Notes: generated from the letters alone by a model not told the origin. A DNA stretch of 64,000 nucleotides from an uncultured Sunxiuqinia sp. (GCF_947495665.1 NZ_CANLZV010000014.1:1-64000); one strand, 5' to 3'. Counted from the first letter of the stretch, positions 25,852 to 35,134 are shown. Made by a program: numbers and translations.

Positions 25852-26340
25852 TCAGGAAATCAGAATCCGGGAAAGGATACTAATCAGGTTTTCTTTTTCA
25901 AGCCGATTGAGCATTTCCTGTACCTTGGCCAGTTTGTTTTTTTTGCCCGACTCGATGATGGCTTTTATCTCTTTAAACTGTTTGCCTGTTAGCTCTTCTT
26001 CCATCAATTCCCAGGCTTTTTCGACCGATGATTCAGGTTGCGGCAAGCCCAGGCTTTCCAATTCCATAATGGCTGCTTCCAAAATCTCATCGGCCTGCAT
26101 TTTTACCGGATCATCCGTCTTTTCATTCCCGGTAGCGTCGCGTAAAGTCCAACTGGAATAATCATACTTCAGGGCGCCAATCATTTTTACAATGTTGTGG
26201 TCGGCACCAAATATGCGTTGCAAAAAAAGCATGGTCTGGTTCTTCCAGGCTTCCAGATCAAAACTCTTTTCCATCAGCTTTTCTTTTTGCTGTCTCAGTA
26301 AGGCGATTTCTTTTTCAGCCATCATTGCTTTTTTCTGCAA
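25852..26340 (-). CDS. Hypothetical protein with N-terminal coiled coil
   Basis: The 162-residue product is soluble: an N-terminal coiled coil (KEIALLRQQKEKLMEKSFDLEAW, about 8-31), a middle part with FLQRIFGADHNIVKMIGALKYDY, and a helical C-terminal part rich in Lys and Glu. I recognise no family. It sits tightly between the IMPase gene (44 bp upstream) and GT2 (13 bp downstream) in the same direction, so it is probably translated with them. Nothing in its sequence ties it to sugar or lipid work. Confidence 0.65.
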   Translation of the reverse strand: MQKKAMMAEKEIALLRQQKEKLMEKSFDLEAWKNQTMLFLQRIFGADHNIVKMIGALKYDYSSWTLRDATGNEKTDDPVKMQADEILEAAIMELESLGLPQPESSVEKAWELMEEELTGKQFKEIKAIIESGKKNKLAKVQEMLNRLEKENLISILSRILIS

Positions 26341-26384
26341 TTTACTCTATTGCCCGACTATGTACAACACCTTGTGTTGAAAAA

Positions 26385-27176
26385 CTATCCCAAAAATTCA
26401 TTGACCTTCTGAAAAAAGGCCGGAAAGTAATTTTTGTTTGAAGCCACAATTTCTTTTCCAAACAGGAAGTCATCTCCCCCCTTAAAATCGCAAACCTTAC
26501 CGCCGGCTTCTTTCAGGATAATGATTCCCGCAGCCACATCCCAGGCATGTAAAGCATGCTCAAAAAAGCCATCAAAGCGGCCGCAAGCCACATAAGCCAA
26601 ATCCACAGCAGCTGAGCCCATGCGGCGCATTCCACGGGTTTCAATCATAAAAAACTCCAGCAACTTCAGGTAATTGCCCAGCATGTCGAAGTTATAATAC
26701 GGAAAACCCGTTGCCAGCAAGGTATCTTCGTGCTTTTCGGTTTTCGACACCGAAATGGCCTGCCCGTTAAGCCAGGCGCCACCACCTTTCCAGGCCGAGA
26801 AAAGCTCATCCTGCCCAATCTCATAAACCACGCCTGCCACGGGCTCCTCACCGTCAATCAGGGCAATAGACACCGAATGAGGAAAAATTCCATGAATAAA
26901 GTTGGTTGTTCCATCCAACGGATCGATCACCCATTTCAACTGCTCGCCCGAGGCCGATGCTGTGCCTTCTTCGGTAATAAAACCAGCTTCGGGGAGCAAT
27001 TTCCGAAGCGCACTCACAATCATTTCCTCGGCATTCTTATCCACATAGGTTACCAGGCTGGCCTTGCCTTTCAATTCAATGTCGTCGTTGGTTATTTTAA
27101 GTCGTTCCTGACGAATGAATTGCCCAACTTCCTGGGCCAATATTTCAATAGACTGGCAAATTGTCTTTAATTCCAT
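26385..27176 (-). CDS. Inositol-monophosphatase family protein (SuhB-like)
   Basis: A 263-residue metal-dependent phosphatase with the family motifs in order: EEGTAS near residue 70 (metal-binding Glu), WVIDPLDGTTNFIHGI near 82-97 (Asp pair and Thr) and AWDVAAGIIILKEAGG near 205-220. It hydrolyses inositol phosphate or a similar small phosphate ester (some relatives act on histidinol phosphate, PAP or fructose bisphosphate). It is the third gene of the phoH-mtaB-IMPase-hypothetical-GT2 run, 26 bp after mtaB's stop. Length normal. Confidence 0.93.
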   Translation of the reverse strand: MELKTICQSIEILAQEVGQFIRQERLKITNDDIELKGKASLVTYVDKNAEEMIVSALRKLLPEAGFITEEGTASASGEQLKWVIDPLDGTTNFIHGIFPHSVSIALIDGEEPVAGVVYEIGQDELFSAWKGGGAWLNGQAISVSKTEKHEDTLLATGFPYYNFDMLGNYLKLLEFFMIETRGMRRMGSAAVDLAYVACGRFDGFFEHALHAWDVAAGIIILKEAGGKVCDFKGGDDFLFGKEIVASNKNYFPAFFQKVNEFLG

Positions 27177-27202
27177 CTCTTTGTTTTTAGTTTGAAATTG
27201 GG

Positions 27203-28504
27203 CTAAATCAGTTCAATTTCAAAATTCCCCCCGTCATTTATTTCTGAAAGCTTCACCTCCCGAACCTGATTAACCAAACGGGAATCGAAAGGGGTTTCGA
27301 CCCGAATGTAATTGTCGGTAAAACCGTGCAACAGCTCTCCGGTGGTTTCATTTTCGAAAAGAACCGAACGCGTTTGCCCTTCATTTTTTTCATAAAAAGC
27401 CCGCAATTTCTTTTCCGACAGCTTAATTAAACGTCGGGTCCTTTCCTTACGCTCATCCACCGGAACAACAGGCTTTAACTCCAAGGCTTTGGTTCCCGGC
27501 CGTTCCGAATAAGGGAACGCGTGCAATTGCGTAACATCCAAATCAATCAAAAAGTTATAGCCATCTTGAAAAAGTGCTTCGGTCTCGCCATTCGACCCGG
27601 CAATAACATCGACACCAATAAACGCATCGGGCATTGCCGACCGGATTTTGGCTACCCGTTCAGCAAATAATTCGCGTTTGTAACGTCGTTTCATCAACTC
27701 CAACACCTCGTTGGATCCGGCTTGCAAGGGTAGGTGGAAGTGTGGGGCAATGCGTTTCGAGCCAGCCACAAAATCAATGATTTCATCGGTCAGCAAATTG
27801 GGTTCAACCGATGAAATCCGGAGCCTTTCCAGGCCATCCACTTCATCCAGCTTTTTCAACAAATCAATAAAGGTTTCATTCGTACTTTTTCCAAAGTCAC
27901 CAATGTTTACCCCAGTCAGTATAATTTCCTTGATGCCATTGCCCACGGTTTCCCGTGCTTTTTCCACCGTGTTGACGATGGTGTCATTTCGGCTCCGCCC
28001 ACGGGCAAAGGGAATGGTACAGTAGGTGCAAAAATAGTCGCAGCCATCCTGCACTTTCAGGAAGCTGCGTGTGCGATCGCCCCAGGAGGCGGCGTGATAA
28101 TAATCGCGGTTTTTAGCCTGCGACTGAAGCAAACGAAAAGGCTGTTCACGTTTATTAAAATCATCAAAGAAATCCGTCATCCGGAACTTGGCATTGGTTC
28201 CCAGGATATAGTCCACCCCGGGAATTTCACCAATTACATCAGCCTGCAACTGTGCATAACAACCCGTTACAACCACCAAAGCCTCCGGATTGCGCCGAAT
28301 GGCCTGACGAATCATATTCCGGCTCTTTTTATCGCTTTCGGCAGTTACCGAACAAGAATTGATCACATACACATCTGCCTTCTCCTTAAACCCTACCCGA
28401 TCAAAACCTTTCACTTCAAAATGACGTGCGATGGTTGACGTTTCTGAAAAATTGAGCTTGCAGCCCAAGGTAAAAAACGCTGCTTTTTTGCCTGAAAACT
28501 CCAT
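27203..28504 (-). CDS. mtaB: tRNA t6A37 methylthiotransferase MtaB
   Basis: A radical-SAM methylthiotransferase that turns t6A37 into ms2t6A37 in ANN-decoding tRNAs. N-terminal UPF0004 domain (FFTLGCKLNFSET with its cluster Cys; further Cys in INSCSVT and VVTGCYAQ), radical-SAM Cys triad CDYFCTYC (CxxxCxxC) near residue 145, and a C-terminal TRAM domain. I start at the Met before EFSGKKAAFFTLGCK (433 residues). Ten more codons upstream are open, but this start fits the family best. Middle of a minus-strand run, about 60 bp after the phoH stop. Confidence 0.95.
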   Translation of the reverse strand: MEFSGKKAAFFTLGCKLNFSETSTIARHFEVKGFDRVGFKEKADVYVINSCSVTAESDKKSRNMIRQAIRRNPEALVVVTGCYAQLQADVIGEIPGVDYILGTNAKFRMTDFFDDFNKREQPFRLLQSQAKNRDYYHAASWGDRTRSFLKVQDGCDYFCTYCTIPFARGRSRNDTIVNTVEKARETVGNGIKEIILTGVNIGDFGKSTNETFIDLLKKLDEVDGLERLRISSVEPNLLTDEIIDFVAGSKRIAPHFHLPLQAGSNEVLELMKRRYKRELFAERVAKIRSAMPDAFIGVDVIAGSNGETEALFQDGYNFLIDLDVTQLHAFPYSERPGTKALELKPVVPVDERKERTRRLIKLSEKKLRAFYEKNEGQTRSVLFENETTGELLHGFTDNYIRVETPFDSRLVNQVREVKLSEINDGGNFEIELI

Positions 28505-28564
28505 GAAATCCCTTTCGTTTAAATAATCGGGCAAAAGTATAAAAATCCGGCGAAATAGCGTGAT

Positions 28565-29902
28565 TTACAATAAATCGCTAGCCAACTCAGCTAAATAACT
28601 TCGCTCTCCTTTAACCAGGTTGACATGTGAAAACAATTCCTGCTCCCTCATTTTATCGGTCATGTATGCCAATCCGTTTGATTTCATATCCAGGTAAGGC
28701 GAATCAATTTGCTGCATATCGCCGGTAAAGACCATCTTGGTTCCTTCTCCGGCACGTGTAATAATGGTTTTGATTTCGTGCGGTGTCAGGTTCTGAGCTT
28801 CATCCACAATAAAAAAAGCGTTGGATAAACTCCGTCCCCGGATATAAGCCAGGGGCGTAATCAGCAAGCGTTCTTCCTTCAGTAGCTCTTCAATTTTCTG
28901 ATACTCCTGGCTACGCGGGTTAAACGCATGCTTAATGACGGATAAATTATCGAAAAGCGGCTGCATATATGGACTGATCTTTTCAGAAGCATCTCCCGGC
29001 AAAAACCCCAGGTCGCGGTTGCTCAAGGCCACAATGGGGCGAGCCAGCAAAATCTGTTCATACTGTTTGTTTTGTTCCAAGGCGGCAGCCAGTGCCAGCA
29101 GGGTTTTCCCCGTACCGGCCTTTCCGGTTAACGAAACAAGTTTAACGTCCGGATCCAGCAGCGAGTTGATGCTGAAGGTTTGCTCGGCATTGCGTGGTTT
29201 AATGCCATAAGCCACGCGCTTCTCCACGCGCACAAGCCGCTGTGAGTTGCGGTTATAGCGAGCCAGCACACTTGAACTATTTCCTTTCAGAATGAAGTAT
29301 TCATTGGCCATCGGTTCTTTGTCAACCTCCGACTCGGCATAAGGAAGCGTCCCTTCATTGTACAAACGGTCAATCAACTGATCCTTGTAGTTATCCACTT
29401 CACTAATGCTTTTTTCAAACACCTGAGGATCTTTAATCTTATCGTTTTGATAATCTTCAGCCAGAATACCCAACGATTTGGCCTTCATCCGCAAGTTGAT
29501 ATCTTTGGAAACAAGGATGGTTTGGCGGTTGGGATTTTCGTGTTTCACATATTCGGCCACCGCCAAAATCCGATGATCAGGAATATCTTCTTTGAACGAT
29601 TGCTTCATGGCTTCGGTGAAAGGCTTGCCGGTTGCAATAATCAGTTTTCCAAGCCCTTCGCCCAACTGAATTCCGCCATTAAACAACTTTTCTCCTACAA
29701 CGCCATCCAAAATTCGCACAAATTCCCGTGCCTGAAAGTTGATCGGATCATTTCCTCGCTTAAATTTGTCGAGTTCTTCCAGCACCGTTAACGGAAGAAT
29801 GATATCATTATCTTTGAACTGGTAAATGCACGTGTGGTCGTGCAAAATGACATTTGTATCGAGTACAAATACTTTGGTGTCGATCTGCTTTTTTGCTGCC
29901 AT
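28565..29902 (-). CDS. PhoH family protein with N-terminal PIN domain (PhoH2 type)
   Basis: Two domains: a PIN nuclease-like domain (about 1-140, VFVLDTNVILHD with Asp residues for metal) and a PhoH ATPase (about 230-445) with Walker A GKAGTGKT and Walker B FIVDEAQN. PhoH2 proteins act as RNA helicases/ribonucleases, often in a toxin-antitoxin-like setting, though none is seen here. The frame is open to 29953; the Met before AAKKQIDTKVFVLD gives a tight PIN start (445 residues). First gene of the minus-strand run; the next gene, folC, is divergent. Confidence 0.92.
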   Translation of the reverse strand: MAAKKQIDTKVFVLDTNVILHDHTCIYQFKDNDIILPLTVLEELDKFKRGNDPINFQAREFVRILDGVVGEKLFNGGIQLGEGLGKLIIATGKPFTEAMKQSFKEDIPDHRILAVAEYVKHENPNRQTILVSKDINLRMKAKSLGILAEDYQNDKIKDPQVFEKSISEVDNYKDQLIDRLYNEGTLPYAESEVDKEPMANEYFILKGNSSSVLARYNRNSQRLVRVEKRVAYGIKPRNAEQTFSINSLLDPDVKLVSLTGKAGTGKTLLALAAALEQNKQYEQILLARPIVALSNRDLGFLPGDASEKISPYMQPLFDNLSVIKHAFNPRSQEYQKIEELLKEERLLITPLAYIRGRSLSNAFFIVDEAQNLTPHEIKTIITRAGEGTKMVFTGDMQQIDSPYLDMKSNGLAYMTDKMREQELFSHVNLVKGERSYLAELASDLL

Positions 29903-30027
29903 AGTTCCAAGTTTTGCTTTTGCTAAATTTAACGAAAAAAAGCTGACATGCACTTATCGAAGGACTCAAAACAAAGCAAATCTTATCAACACCTTAAACT
30001 CATTTTTCGGTAAATACATGATTAGCA

Positions 30028-31329
30028 ATGACAAGTTATAAACACACCCTCGATTTTTTATATACGCGCTTACCCATGTACCAGCGAACAGGGCCGGCAG
30101 CCTACAAAAACACTCTGGACAATACGCTGGCTTTAGACCAATTTTTTGGCCATCCTCACAAGGAGTTTAAAACAATCCATGTGGGCGGCACCAATGGGAA
30201 AGGGTCAAGCTCCCACTTGCTGGCTTCGGTTTTGCAGGAAGCCGGCTATCAAGTTGGTCTTTACACCTCGCCCCACTTAATTGATTTCCGGGAACGAATT
30301 AAAATTAATGGCGAAATGATTCCGGAAGAGCAAGTGGTCGCATTTGTCGATCAATTCCGCCAATCAAAAGAACTTCAGCAACTAGAGCCTTCCTTTTTTG
30401 AGATTACGGTGGCCATGGCTTTTGATTATTTCAGAAACCAGCAGGTTGACCTTGCAATTGTAGAAGTTGGCTTGGGCGGACGACTGGATTCAACCAACAT
30501 TGTTAATCCTGAACTGGCACTTATTACCAACATAAGCCTCGACCATACCACCTTGCTGGGCAATACCATTGAGCAGATTGCAGCTGAAAAAGCAGGCATT
30601 ATAAAACCCCATGTACCTGTGGTCATTTCTGAAAGCAACGATGCCTACAATTTCGTATTTGAGGCAGTCGCCCACGATAAGCACAGCCCCATCTCCTTTG
30701 CCGATCAGGAATTTCAAGCAGGCTATTCGATGCTCTTGCCAGAAGGAAAACAACTTTTCAATTTTCAGCAAAACGGAGAACTTGTTTTCCCGAATCTGAA
30801 AATGGACTTACTTGGCAACTACCAACAAAAAAATGCCTCCGGGGTTTTGAAAGCACTTGAGCTGTTAACCCAACAGGGCTGGGAAATTCCCCGGTCAGCA
30901 ATTTATGAGGGATTTTCCAATGCATCGAGCAATACCGGACTTCGGGGCCGCTGGGAAGTCGTTGGAAACAATCCGTTGATGGTTTGTGATACGGCGCACA
31001 ACGAAGCCGGACTAAAAGCGGTGGTTGCACAAATGCATGCGACTCCATGGAAGCAACTACATATTGTATTAGGCATGGTCAACGACAAAAATTTGGACTT
31101 GGCATTGGCGATTCTGCCTAAACAAGCCAACTATTATTTCACCCAGGCCAGTATCCCCAGAGCGCTTCCTGCAGCTGACCTGGCCAACCAAGCAGCTTCA
31201 CTTGGACTGCAAGGAGAAGTCGTTCCATCTGTTTCAGAAGCAGTTGCAAAAGCCCAAGCACAGGCCGAAGCCGAAGATCTGATCTACATTGGCGGAAGTA
31301 CCTTTGTGGTGGCTGATTATTTTTCTTAA
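30028..31329 (+). CDS. folC: Bifunctional folylpolyglutamate synthase/dihydrofolate synthase
   Basis: A 433-residue Mur-ligase-family enzyme that adds glutamate to dihydropteroate and to folates. The ATP loop GGTNGKGSSSHLLASVLQEAG is around residue 51-71, GLYTSPHLIDFRERI follows, and the family centre EVGLGGRLDSTNIV (about 145-160) is intact, with SLDHTTLLGNTIEQIAAEKAGI after it. The C-terminal domain has DTAHNEAGL. Single gene, divergent from phoH. No ribosome site is visible before its ATG, as is common in this phylum. Ends 15 bp before the first tRNA promoter. Confidence 0.95.
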   Translation: MTSYKHTLDFLYTRLPMYQRTGPAAYKNTLDNTLALDQFFGHPHKEFKTIHVGGTNGKGSSSHLLASVLQEAGYQVGLYTSPHLIDFRERIKINGEMIPEEQVVAFVDQFRQSKELQQLEPSFFEITVAMAFDYFRNQQVDLAIVEVGLGGRLDSTNIVNPELALITNISLDHTTLLGNTIEQIAAEKAGIIKPHVPVVISESNDAYNFVFEAVAHDKHSPISFADQEFQAGYSMLLPEGKQLFNFQQNGELVFPNLKMDLLGNYQQKNASGVLKALELLTQQGWEIPRSAIYEGFSNASSNTGLRGRWEVVGNNPLMVCDTAHNEAGLKAVVAQMHATPWKQLHIVLGMVNDKNLDLALAILPKQANYYFTQASIPRALPAADLANQAASLGLQGEVVPSVSEAVAKAQAQAEAEDLIYIGGSTFVVADYFS

Positions 31330-31344
31330 TTTTTTCCATTTTTC

Positions 31345-31376
31345 TTTTGCTCGCCTGAAAAAAGGATTTATATTTG
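31345..31376 (+). promoter_or_regulatory. Promoter of the first tRNA-Val gene
   Basis: TTTTG at 31345-31349 and TATATTTG at 31369-31376, with a 19-bp spacer: a near-perfect Bacteroidota -33/-7 pair (TTTG / TAnnTTTG). Confidence 0.85.
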
Positions 31377-31416
31377 CATCGCCTTTCTGAAAAGGAGGTG
31401 AGTTCAGAAAACATTC

Positions 31417-31491
31417 GGGCGGTTAGCTCAGTTGGTTCAGAGCATCTGGTTTACACCCAGAGGGTCGGGGGTTCGAATCCCTCACCGCCCA
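31417..31491 (+). tRNA. tRNA-Val (TAC)
   Basis: A 75-base cloverleaf with 7-bp acceptor stem GGGCGGT/ACCGCCC, D arm GCTC...GAGC, anticodon stem TCTGG/CCAGA around loop TTTACAC (anticodon TAC, valine) and T arm with TTCGAAT. Discriminator A; the CCA end is not encoded. Identical to the second copy 268 bp downstream. Confidence 0.95.
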
Positions 31492-31497
31492 CAAAAA

Positions 31498-31530
31498 AGA
31501 GAAATATCCAAGTGGTATTTCTCTTTTTTA
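31498..31530 (+). terminator. Terminator of the first tRNA-Val gene
   Basis: Stem AGAGAAATA/TATTTCTCT followed by TTTTTT. Repeated exactly after the second tRNA. Confidence 0.85.
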
Positions 31531-31612
31531 TGCCTCAAATAATCCTGAAGAATACAGAAAACACAGGCGACTCCGAGTCTCTGACATTTTTTTTCGATTA
31601 TTTTCAAAGTTA

Positions 31613-31644
31613 TTTTGGTATCGCAAAAAAAGACTCTATATTTG
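31613..31644 (+). promoter_or_regulatory. Promoter of the second tRNA-Val gene
   Basis: TTTTG at 31613-31617 and TATATTTG at 31637-31644, again a 19-bp spacer. The spacer sequence differs from the first promoter while both boxes are kept, which supports them as real. Confidence 0.87.
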
Positions 31645-31684
31645 CAACGCCTTTCTGAAAAAGAGGTGAGTTCAGAAAACATTC

Positions 31685-31759
31685 GGGCGGTTAGCTCAGT
31701 TGGTTCAGAGCATCTGGTTTACACCCAGAGGGTCGGGGGTTCGAATCCCTCACCGCCCA
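31685..31759 (+). tRNA. tRNA-Val (TAC), second copy
   Basis: Same 75 bases as the copy at 31417, same anticodon loop TTTACAC, same leader (GGTGAGTTCAGAAAACATTC) and trailer. Encodes no CCA. Confidence 0.95.
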
Positions 31760-31764
31760 CAAAA

Positions 31765-31798
31765 AGAGAAATATCCAAGTGGTATTTCTCTTTTTTTA
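31765..31798 (+). terminator. Terminator of the second tRNA-Val gene
   Basis: Stem AGAGAAATA/TATTTCTCT followed by seven T, as after the first copy. Confidence 0.85.
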
Positions 31799-31845
31799 TG
31801 CTCTAAAAATACAACCAAAAACAATTTCGGATCAAAAACACAAAT

Positions 31846-31883
31846 AACAAAGGAGAAATATCTTTTCGACATTCCTCCTTTTA
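31846..31883 (-). terminator. Possible terminator of the GH63-like gene
   Basis: On the minus strand AAAAGGAGGAAT...ATATTTCTCCTTTG, followed by TTATTTGTGTTTTTG. A second stem (GCTAAGCT/AGCTTAGC, 31914-31944) overlaps the gene's stop codon. Either could end the message. Confidence 0.45.
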
Positions 31884-31939
31884 CACACAAGCAATACAGG
31901 CCTTTACCTGCAAGCTAAGCTGATAGACTTAAGACTAGC

Positions 31940-33571
31940 TTAGCCAATACGATTCATTCCTTTTTGAATTGCAAACTCTTCCTTGCCACCCTGCCAGCTT
32001 AATTTTAGTTTTAGCTCCATGTTCGATTCAATCTCAATTTTCGGGCGTTGTTGTTTCGAGCTTCGTTCAAAGCAAGTTAAAGACAGCATTCCTTCAGGAC
32101 CTATTGGGAAACGAGCAATACCATGCTTCTCTGTTAAGTTCACATCCCAGTGGATGGTCTTTTCAGGAAAGTTTCCCTGGATTCCAAACACACCTTCAAT
32201 CAATACTGCTATTGGAGGCAGGCCAGTCCATCCAACAAAGTCAGGGCGAGCTAACAAACCGGGGTTAGCACTCTCAGGCGCATAATACTCCCAAAATGTC
32301 CCGGTCTTTTTAAACACTTCCAGAATATGCTGATGATGCCTAAAGGCAATGTCGAACGCTTTGTCGCGATAGCCATTTTTTTGAAGTCCTTTAATCACCA
32401 TGAAATTTGTTGGCGCCCAAATTCCACCTTGCCAGTAACGACCATCCTCTTGGTATTTCTCGTTATCCGCAGAAAGTGAAGGAACCGGAAACTTACGATT
32501 AAAGGTTGCGGGGTCGTCCAGATGCTCAACCAAGCGATCAAGTTGGTCTTTTTCCAACACATCGGCCAGCAAAGCCCAATAAGCACCAATCCCTTTCATC
32601 TGGCTCAGACTGCCATCACGAAAGCGATCGTACAAGAAGCCGGTTTTATCATCCCAAAGATGCTCACGAATGTAGGCCGACAGCACACCTATTTCATCTT
32701 CGATATCTTCAATTTCCTGCCAACGCTCCAGCACAAAACCAAACTTGAGCAAAATGCGATCAACCATCAACTGCTGCAGGCAGGCATCCAGCCACACCAT
32801 GTGCCCATGGCTGTATATCATGTTGTACTCGCGCGGAACCCTTGGCTGGTTGTCCATTCCCGTTCCCCAACCACTAGTCCAATAGCTGCCGTCGCGCCAG
32901 GTACGGTTCAACCTTAACCAGCGACTATAGGCTGCTAAAGCTGGAAAAATCAGGTTCACCCGATCCCAATCGCCAAAATGGTTGTAATACTCCAACTCAC
33001 TCCACGGAATGATATTCGGGCCGGTGCTCACTGGATCATATCGGTGAAAAGCATCATCGCCTGTTTCCATAATCTCACGGCAAATGAAACCATCCAAATG
33101 CTGCAGAGAGTAAAAATTATTCAAGGTTTGTTGAAATGGGAACAAGCGGCTTCCGTAGCGGGCAAACAAAGTAATGAAGGCCGAATCCCACATAAAGATA
33201 TTGCCGTTGTATGCCGTATCGAGATAACTGGATACAAAGCCAGAACCAGGAAGTGGCTTCCGGGTGTGGCCAATTCCAATTTTCCAAGCCTTCCAATACA
33301 TATCAATGGCCTCTTTGTTTCCATCCCAGAATGGCTCAGGCAAAACGTTTTTTGCTTCTGAAAAAGTTGGAGGATCAATCAACTGAGGGTCCATCCTTCG
33401 GAACTCGTTTTCAGCAACAAAAGAGTTTTTAACGTAGGTATTTTTGTAGGGTAGTTTATAAGGAGACTTCCGTTCAGCACTATCGCTTCCGGCACTTGCC
33501 AGCGGAGAACAAACAACAGATGTACCGGCCAGCACTCCTGCTCTTAAAAAATTACGACGGTTTGTCTTCAT
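31940..33571 (-). CDS. GH63/trehalase-like glycoside hydrolase with Tat signal
   Basis: The 543-residue protein begins with a twin-arginine signal (NRRNFLRAGVLAGTSVV), so it is exported folded to the periplasm. The rest has the (alpha/alpha)-barrel style of the GH63/GH37-like (MGH1-like) hydrolases: FMWDSAFITLFARYG near residue 128, WGTGMDNQPRVP near 238, RYWQGGIWAPTNFMVIKGLQ near 390 and FVGWTGLPPIAVLIEGVFG near 455. Such enzymes cleave alpha-glucosides or alpha-mannosides by inversion. Exact substrate is open. It is the last gene of the carbohydrate region, separated from the phosphoesterase by a terminator, so it can be transcribed alone. Confidence 0.85.
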   Translation of the reverse strand: MKTNRRNFLRAGVLAGTSVVCSPLASAGSDSAERKSPYKLPYKNTYVKNSFVAENEFRRMDPQLIDPPTFSEAKNVLPEPFWDGNKEAIDMYWKAWKIGIGHTRKPLPGSGFVSSYLDTAYNGNIFMWDSAFITLFARYGSRLFPFQQTLNNFYSLQHLDGFICREIMETGDDAFHRYDPVSTGPNIIPWSELEYYNHFGDWDRVNLIFPALAAYSRWLRLNRTWRDGSYWTSGWGTGMDNQPRVPREYNMIYSHGHMVWLDACLQQLMVDRILLKFGFVLERWQEIEDIEDEIGVLSAYIREHLWDDKTGFLYDRFRDGSLSQMKGIGAYWALLADVLEKDQLDRLVEHLDDPATFNRKFPVPSLSADNEKYQEDGRYWQGGIWAPTNFMVIKGLQKNGYRDKAFDIAFRHHQHILEVFKKTGTFWEYYAPESANPGLLARPDFVGWTGLPPIAVLIEGVFGIQGNFPEKTIHWDVNLTEKHGIARFPIGPEGMLSLTCFERSSKQQRPKIEIESNMELKLKLSWQGGKEEFAIQKGMNRIG

Positions 33572-33596
33572 TGGTTTTTATCGATTTAGGGTTCTT

Positions 33597-33638
33597 AAAA
33601 AAAGGTAGAAAATCAGGAAGGTGAAATCCTCCCTGATT
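33597..33638 (-). terminator. Terminator after the metallophosphoesterase gene
   Basis: Minus strand AATCAGGGAGG-ATTTCA-CCTTCCTGATT, then TTCTACCTTTTTTT. It closes the GH92-phosphatase unit. Confidence 0.8.
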
Positions 33639-33653
33639 GCGATTTAATGACAA

Positions 33654-35114
33654 TTATTTCTTATAAAAAAGCATGTCGCCTGGGATAGGCGTTTCCCGAA
33701 TACTTAAACCGGAAATTCCAACTTCCAGTTCCTGGCCCATGTACGATTCAAAATAAAGCACCTTTAACTCATGATAGCCGGCTTCCAGCGCAATTTGTCC
33801 ATCTTTTCGGCGGGCACTGTGCGAACCATCATTATCAACGACCAACTGATTATCGATATATAAACGAGAACCATCATCGGAGTAGGTGTAAAAACGGTAA
33901 ACTCCTTTTTTATCTATTTTCAGATAAGCTGTGTACTCCAATCCGAAATAATCATCTTGCTTGGCGGGCTCCAACGAAATAGAGCTTGCCACGCCACTTG
34001 CAACTGGCTTGGCCTTTTTCAGCTCTTCAGTTTGCTTAAATTCCCCTTCAAAATAACGATAAGCAGCGCCAGGCTTTACCCCTTTTACAGAAACTGCTGG
34101 AAAGTACTCTACCTTGCTATCGTCATAGGTTAATCCAGAAGGATAATTGAACTTAAATGACACCCCTTCATCCGTCCGAATCCAACTATCAAAACGGTAA
34201 TCACCTTCTGCCAGCTGAATAATCCGGCTCCCTATAGGTAATTTGCCATAAGCATCAGCTCCGGTTCTTTGGCCAAAAGCCAGTGCGATCTCTTTATGAA
34301 TACCGATGTAATTGTTATCATGATCATGCCCGGCAAAGACTCCCATAACATCCTTCATCTCGAACAACGAAGCAAACAAGCCCGAGTTTAGATCGGCTGA
34401 AGCAACACCTTCCTCACGCCTACCAACGGTACTTTCCTTGTCTTCGATAAACTTATACTCGATTAAAGGAATATGCAGGAAAGCCAGCGAAGGAAGCGGA
34501 CTTCCAGCGTTTTGTGTAGTGAACTGCTGACTCTGGGTACGATACCAGCCAATCTGGTCAAAATGAACCCAATCGTAGTCACTCGCTTTGCGGTTGGTGG
34601 AATACGAATTTGAGTCGAAACAGTAGAGTACTGCCGCCGTTTGGTCACTTTCCGACGACTTAATTTCAAGTGCATAATTTCCACAACCTGTTAGCTCCGG
34701 CCCTTTGCTACCAACAAAGTAGGGCATCGTTTCCAGAAGCTCAAAAATCTCATCACGTGAAATTCCGGGTTCTGCATCATGATTGCCGAGCGTAACAGCC
34801 CAAGGTGTTTTTGTCTCAATAAATGGAGTTGCCACGGCCTGCCAACCTTCTTTTGCTGGAATATTGGTAACAATATCGCCGGTAAGAATTGCCAAATCAG
34901 GTTTCTCCGTTTTTAGCACCATTTCAATTGTTGTCCGCGTTTTTGAGCAATTTGCCGATCCATTGTCCCAATGAAGGTCTGTGAATTGTGCTATTTTGAA
35001 TGACTTATCCTGATGAAATTTCAGTTGACCTTTTTCTTGTTGGCCAGTTGCAGTAACAACAAAAGCCAGCAAGCAGACCAAAGCTGCCATGGTTTTTATT
35101 CTGAATGTATTCAT
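33654..35114 (-). CDS. Calcineurin-like metallophosphoesterase with C-terminal PA14 domain
   Basis: A 486-residue exported phosphoesterase: signal peptide (MAALVCLLAFVVTATGQ), then the metal-binding motifs FTDLHWDN near 46, LTGDIV near 79, TLGNHDAE near 112 and FAGHDHDNN near 262. After about residue 345 comes a PA14-type domain (YRYFEGEFKQTEEL..., FYTYSDDGSRLYIDNQLV, FESYMGQELEVG), a sugar-binding-like fold seen in many glycan enzymes. It should remove phosphate esters in the periplasm or at the surface. The PA14 part closely resembles that of the GH92 protein two genes upstream. It follows the alkaline phosphatase gene by 20 bp. Confidence 0.9.
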   Translation of the reverse strand: MNTFRIKTMAALVCLLAFVVTATGQQEKGQLKFHQDKSFKIAQFTDLHWDNGSANCSKTRTTIEMVLKTEKPDLAILTGDIVTNIPAKEGWQAVATPFIETKTPWAVTLGNHDAEPGISRDEIFELLETMPYFVGSKGPELTGCGNYALEIKSSESDQTAAVLYCFDSNSYSTNRKASDYDWVHFDQIGWYRTQSQQFTTQNAGSPLPSLAFLHIPLIEYKFIEDKESTVGRREEGVASADLNSGLFASLFEMKDVMGVFAGHDHDNNYIGIHKEIALAFGQRTGADAYGKLPIGSRIIQLAEGDYRFDSWIRTDEGVSFKFNYPSGLTYDDSKVEYFPAVSVKGVKPGAAYRYFEGEFKQTEELKKAKPVASGVASSISLEPAKQDDYFGLEYTAYLKIDKKGVYRFYTYSDDGSRLYIDNQLVVDNDGSHSARRKDGQIALEAGYHELKVLYFESYMGQELEVGISGLSIRETPIPGDMLFYKK

Positions 35115-35134
35115 ACCATTAGTTTTAAGATTTC

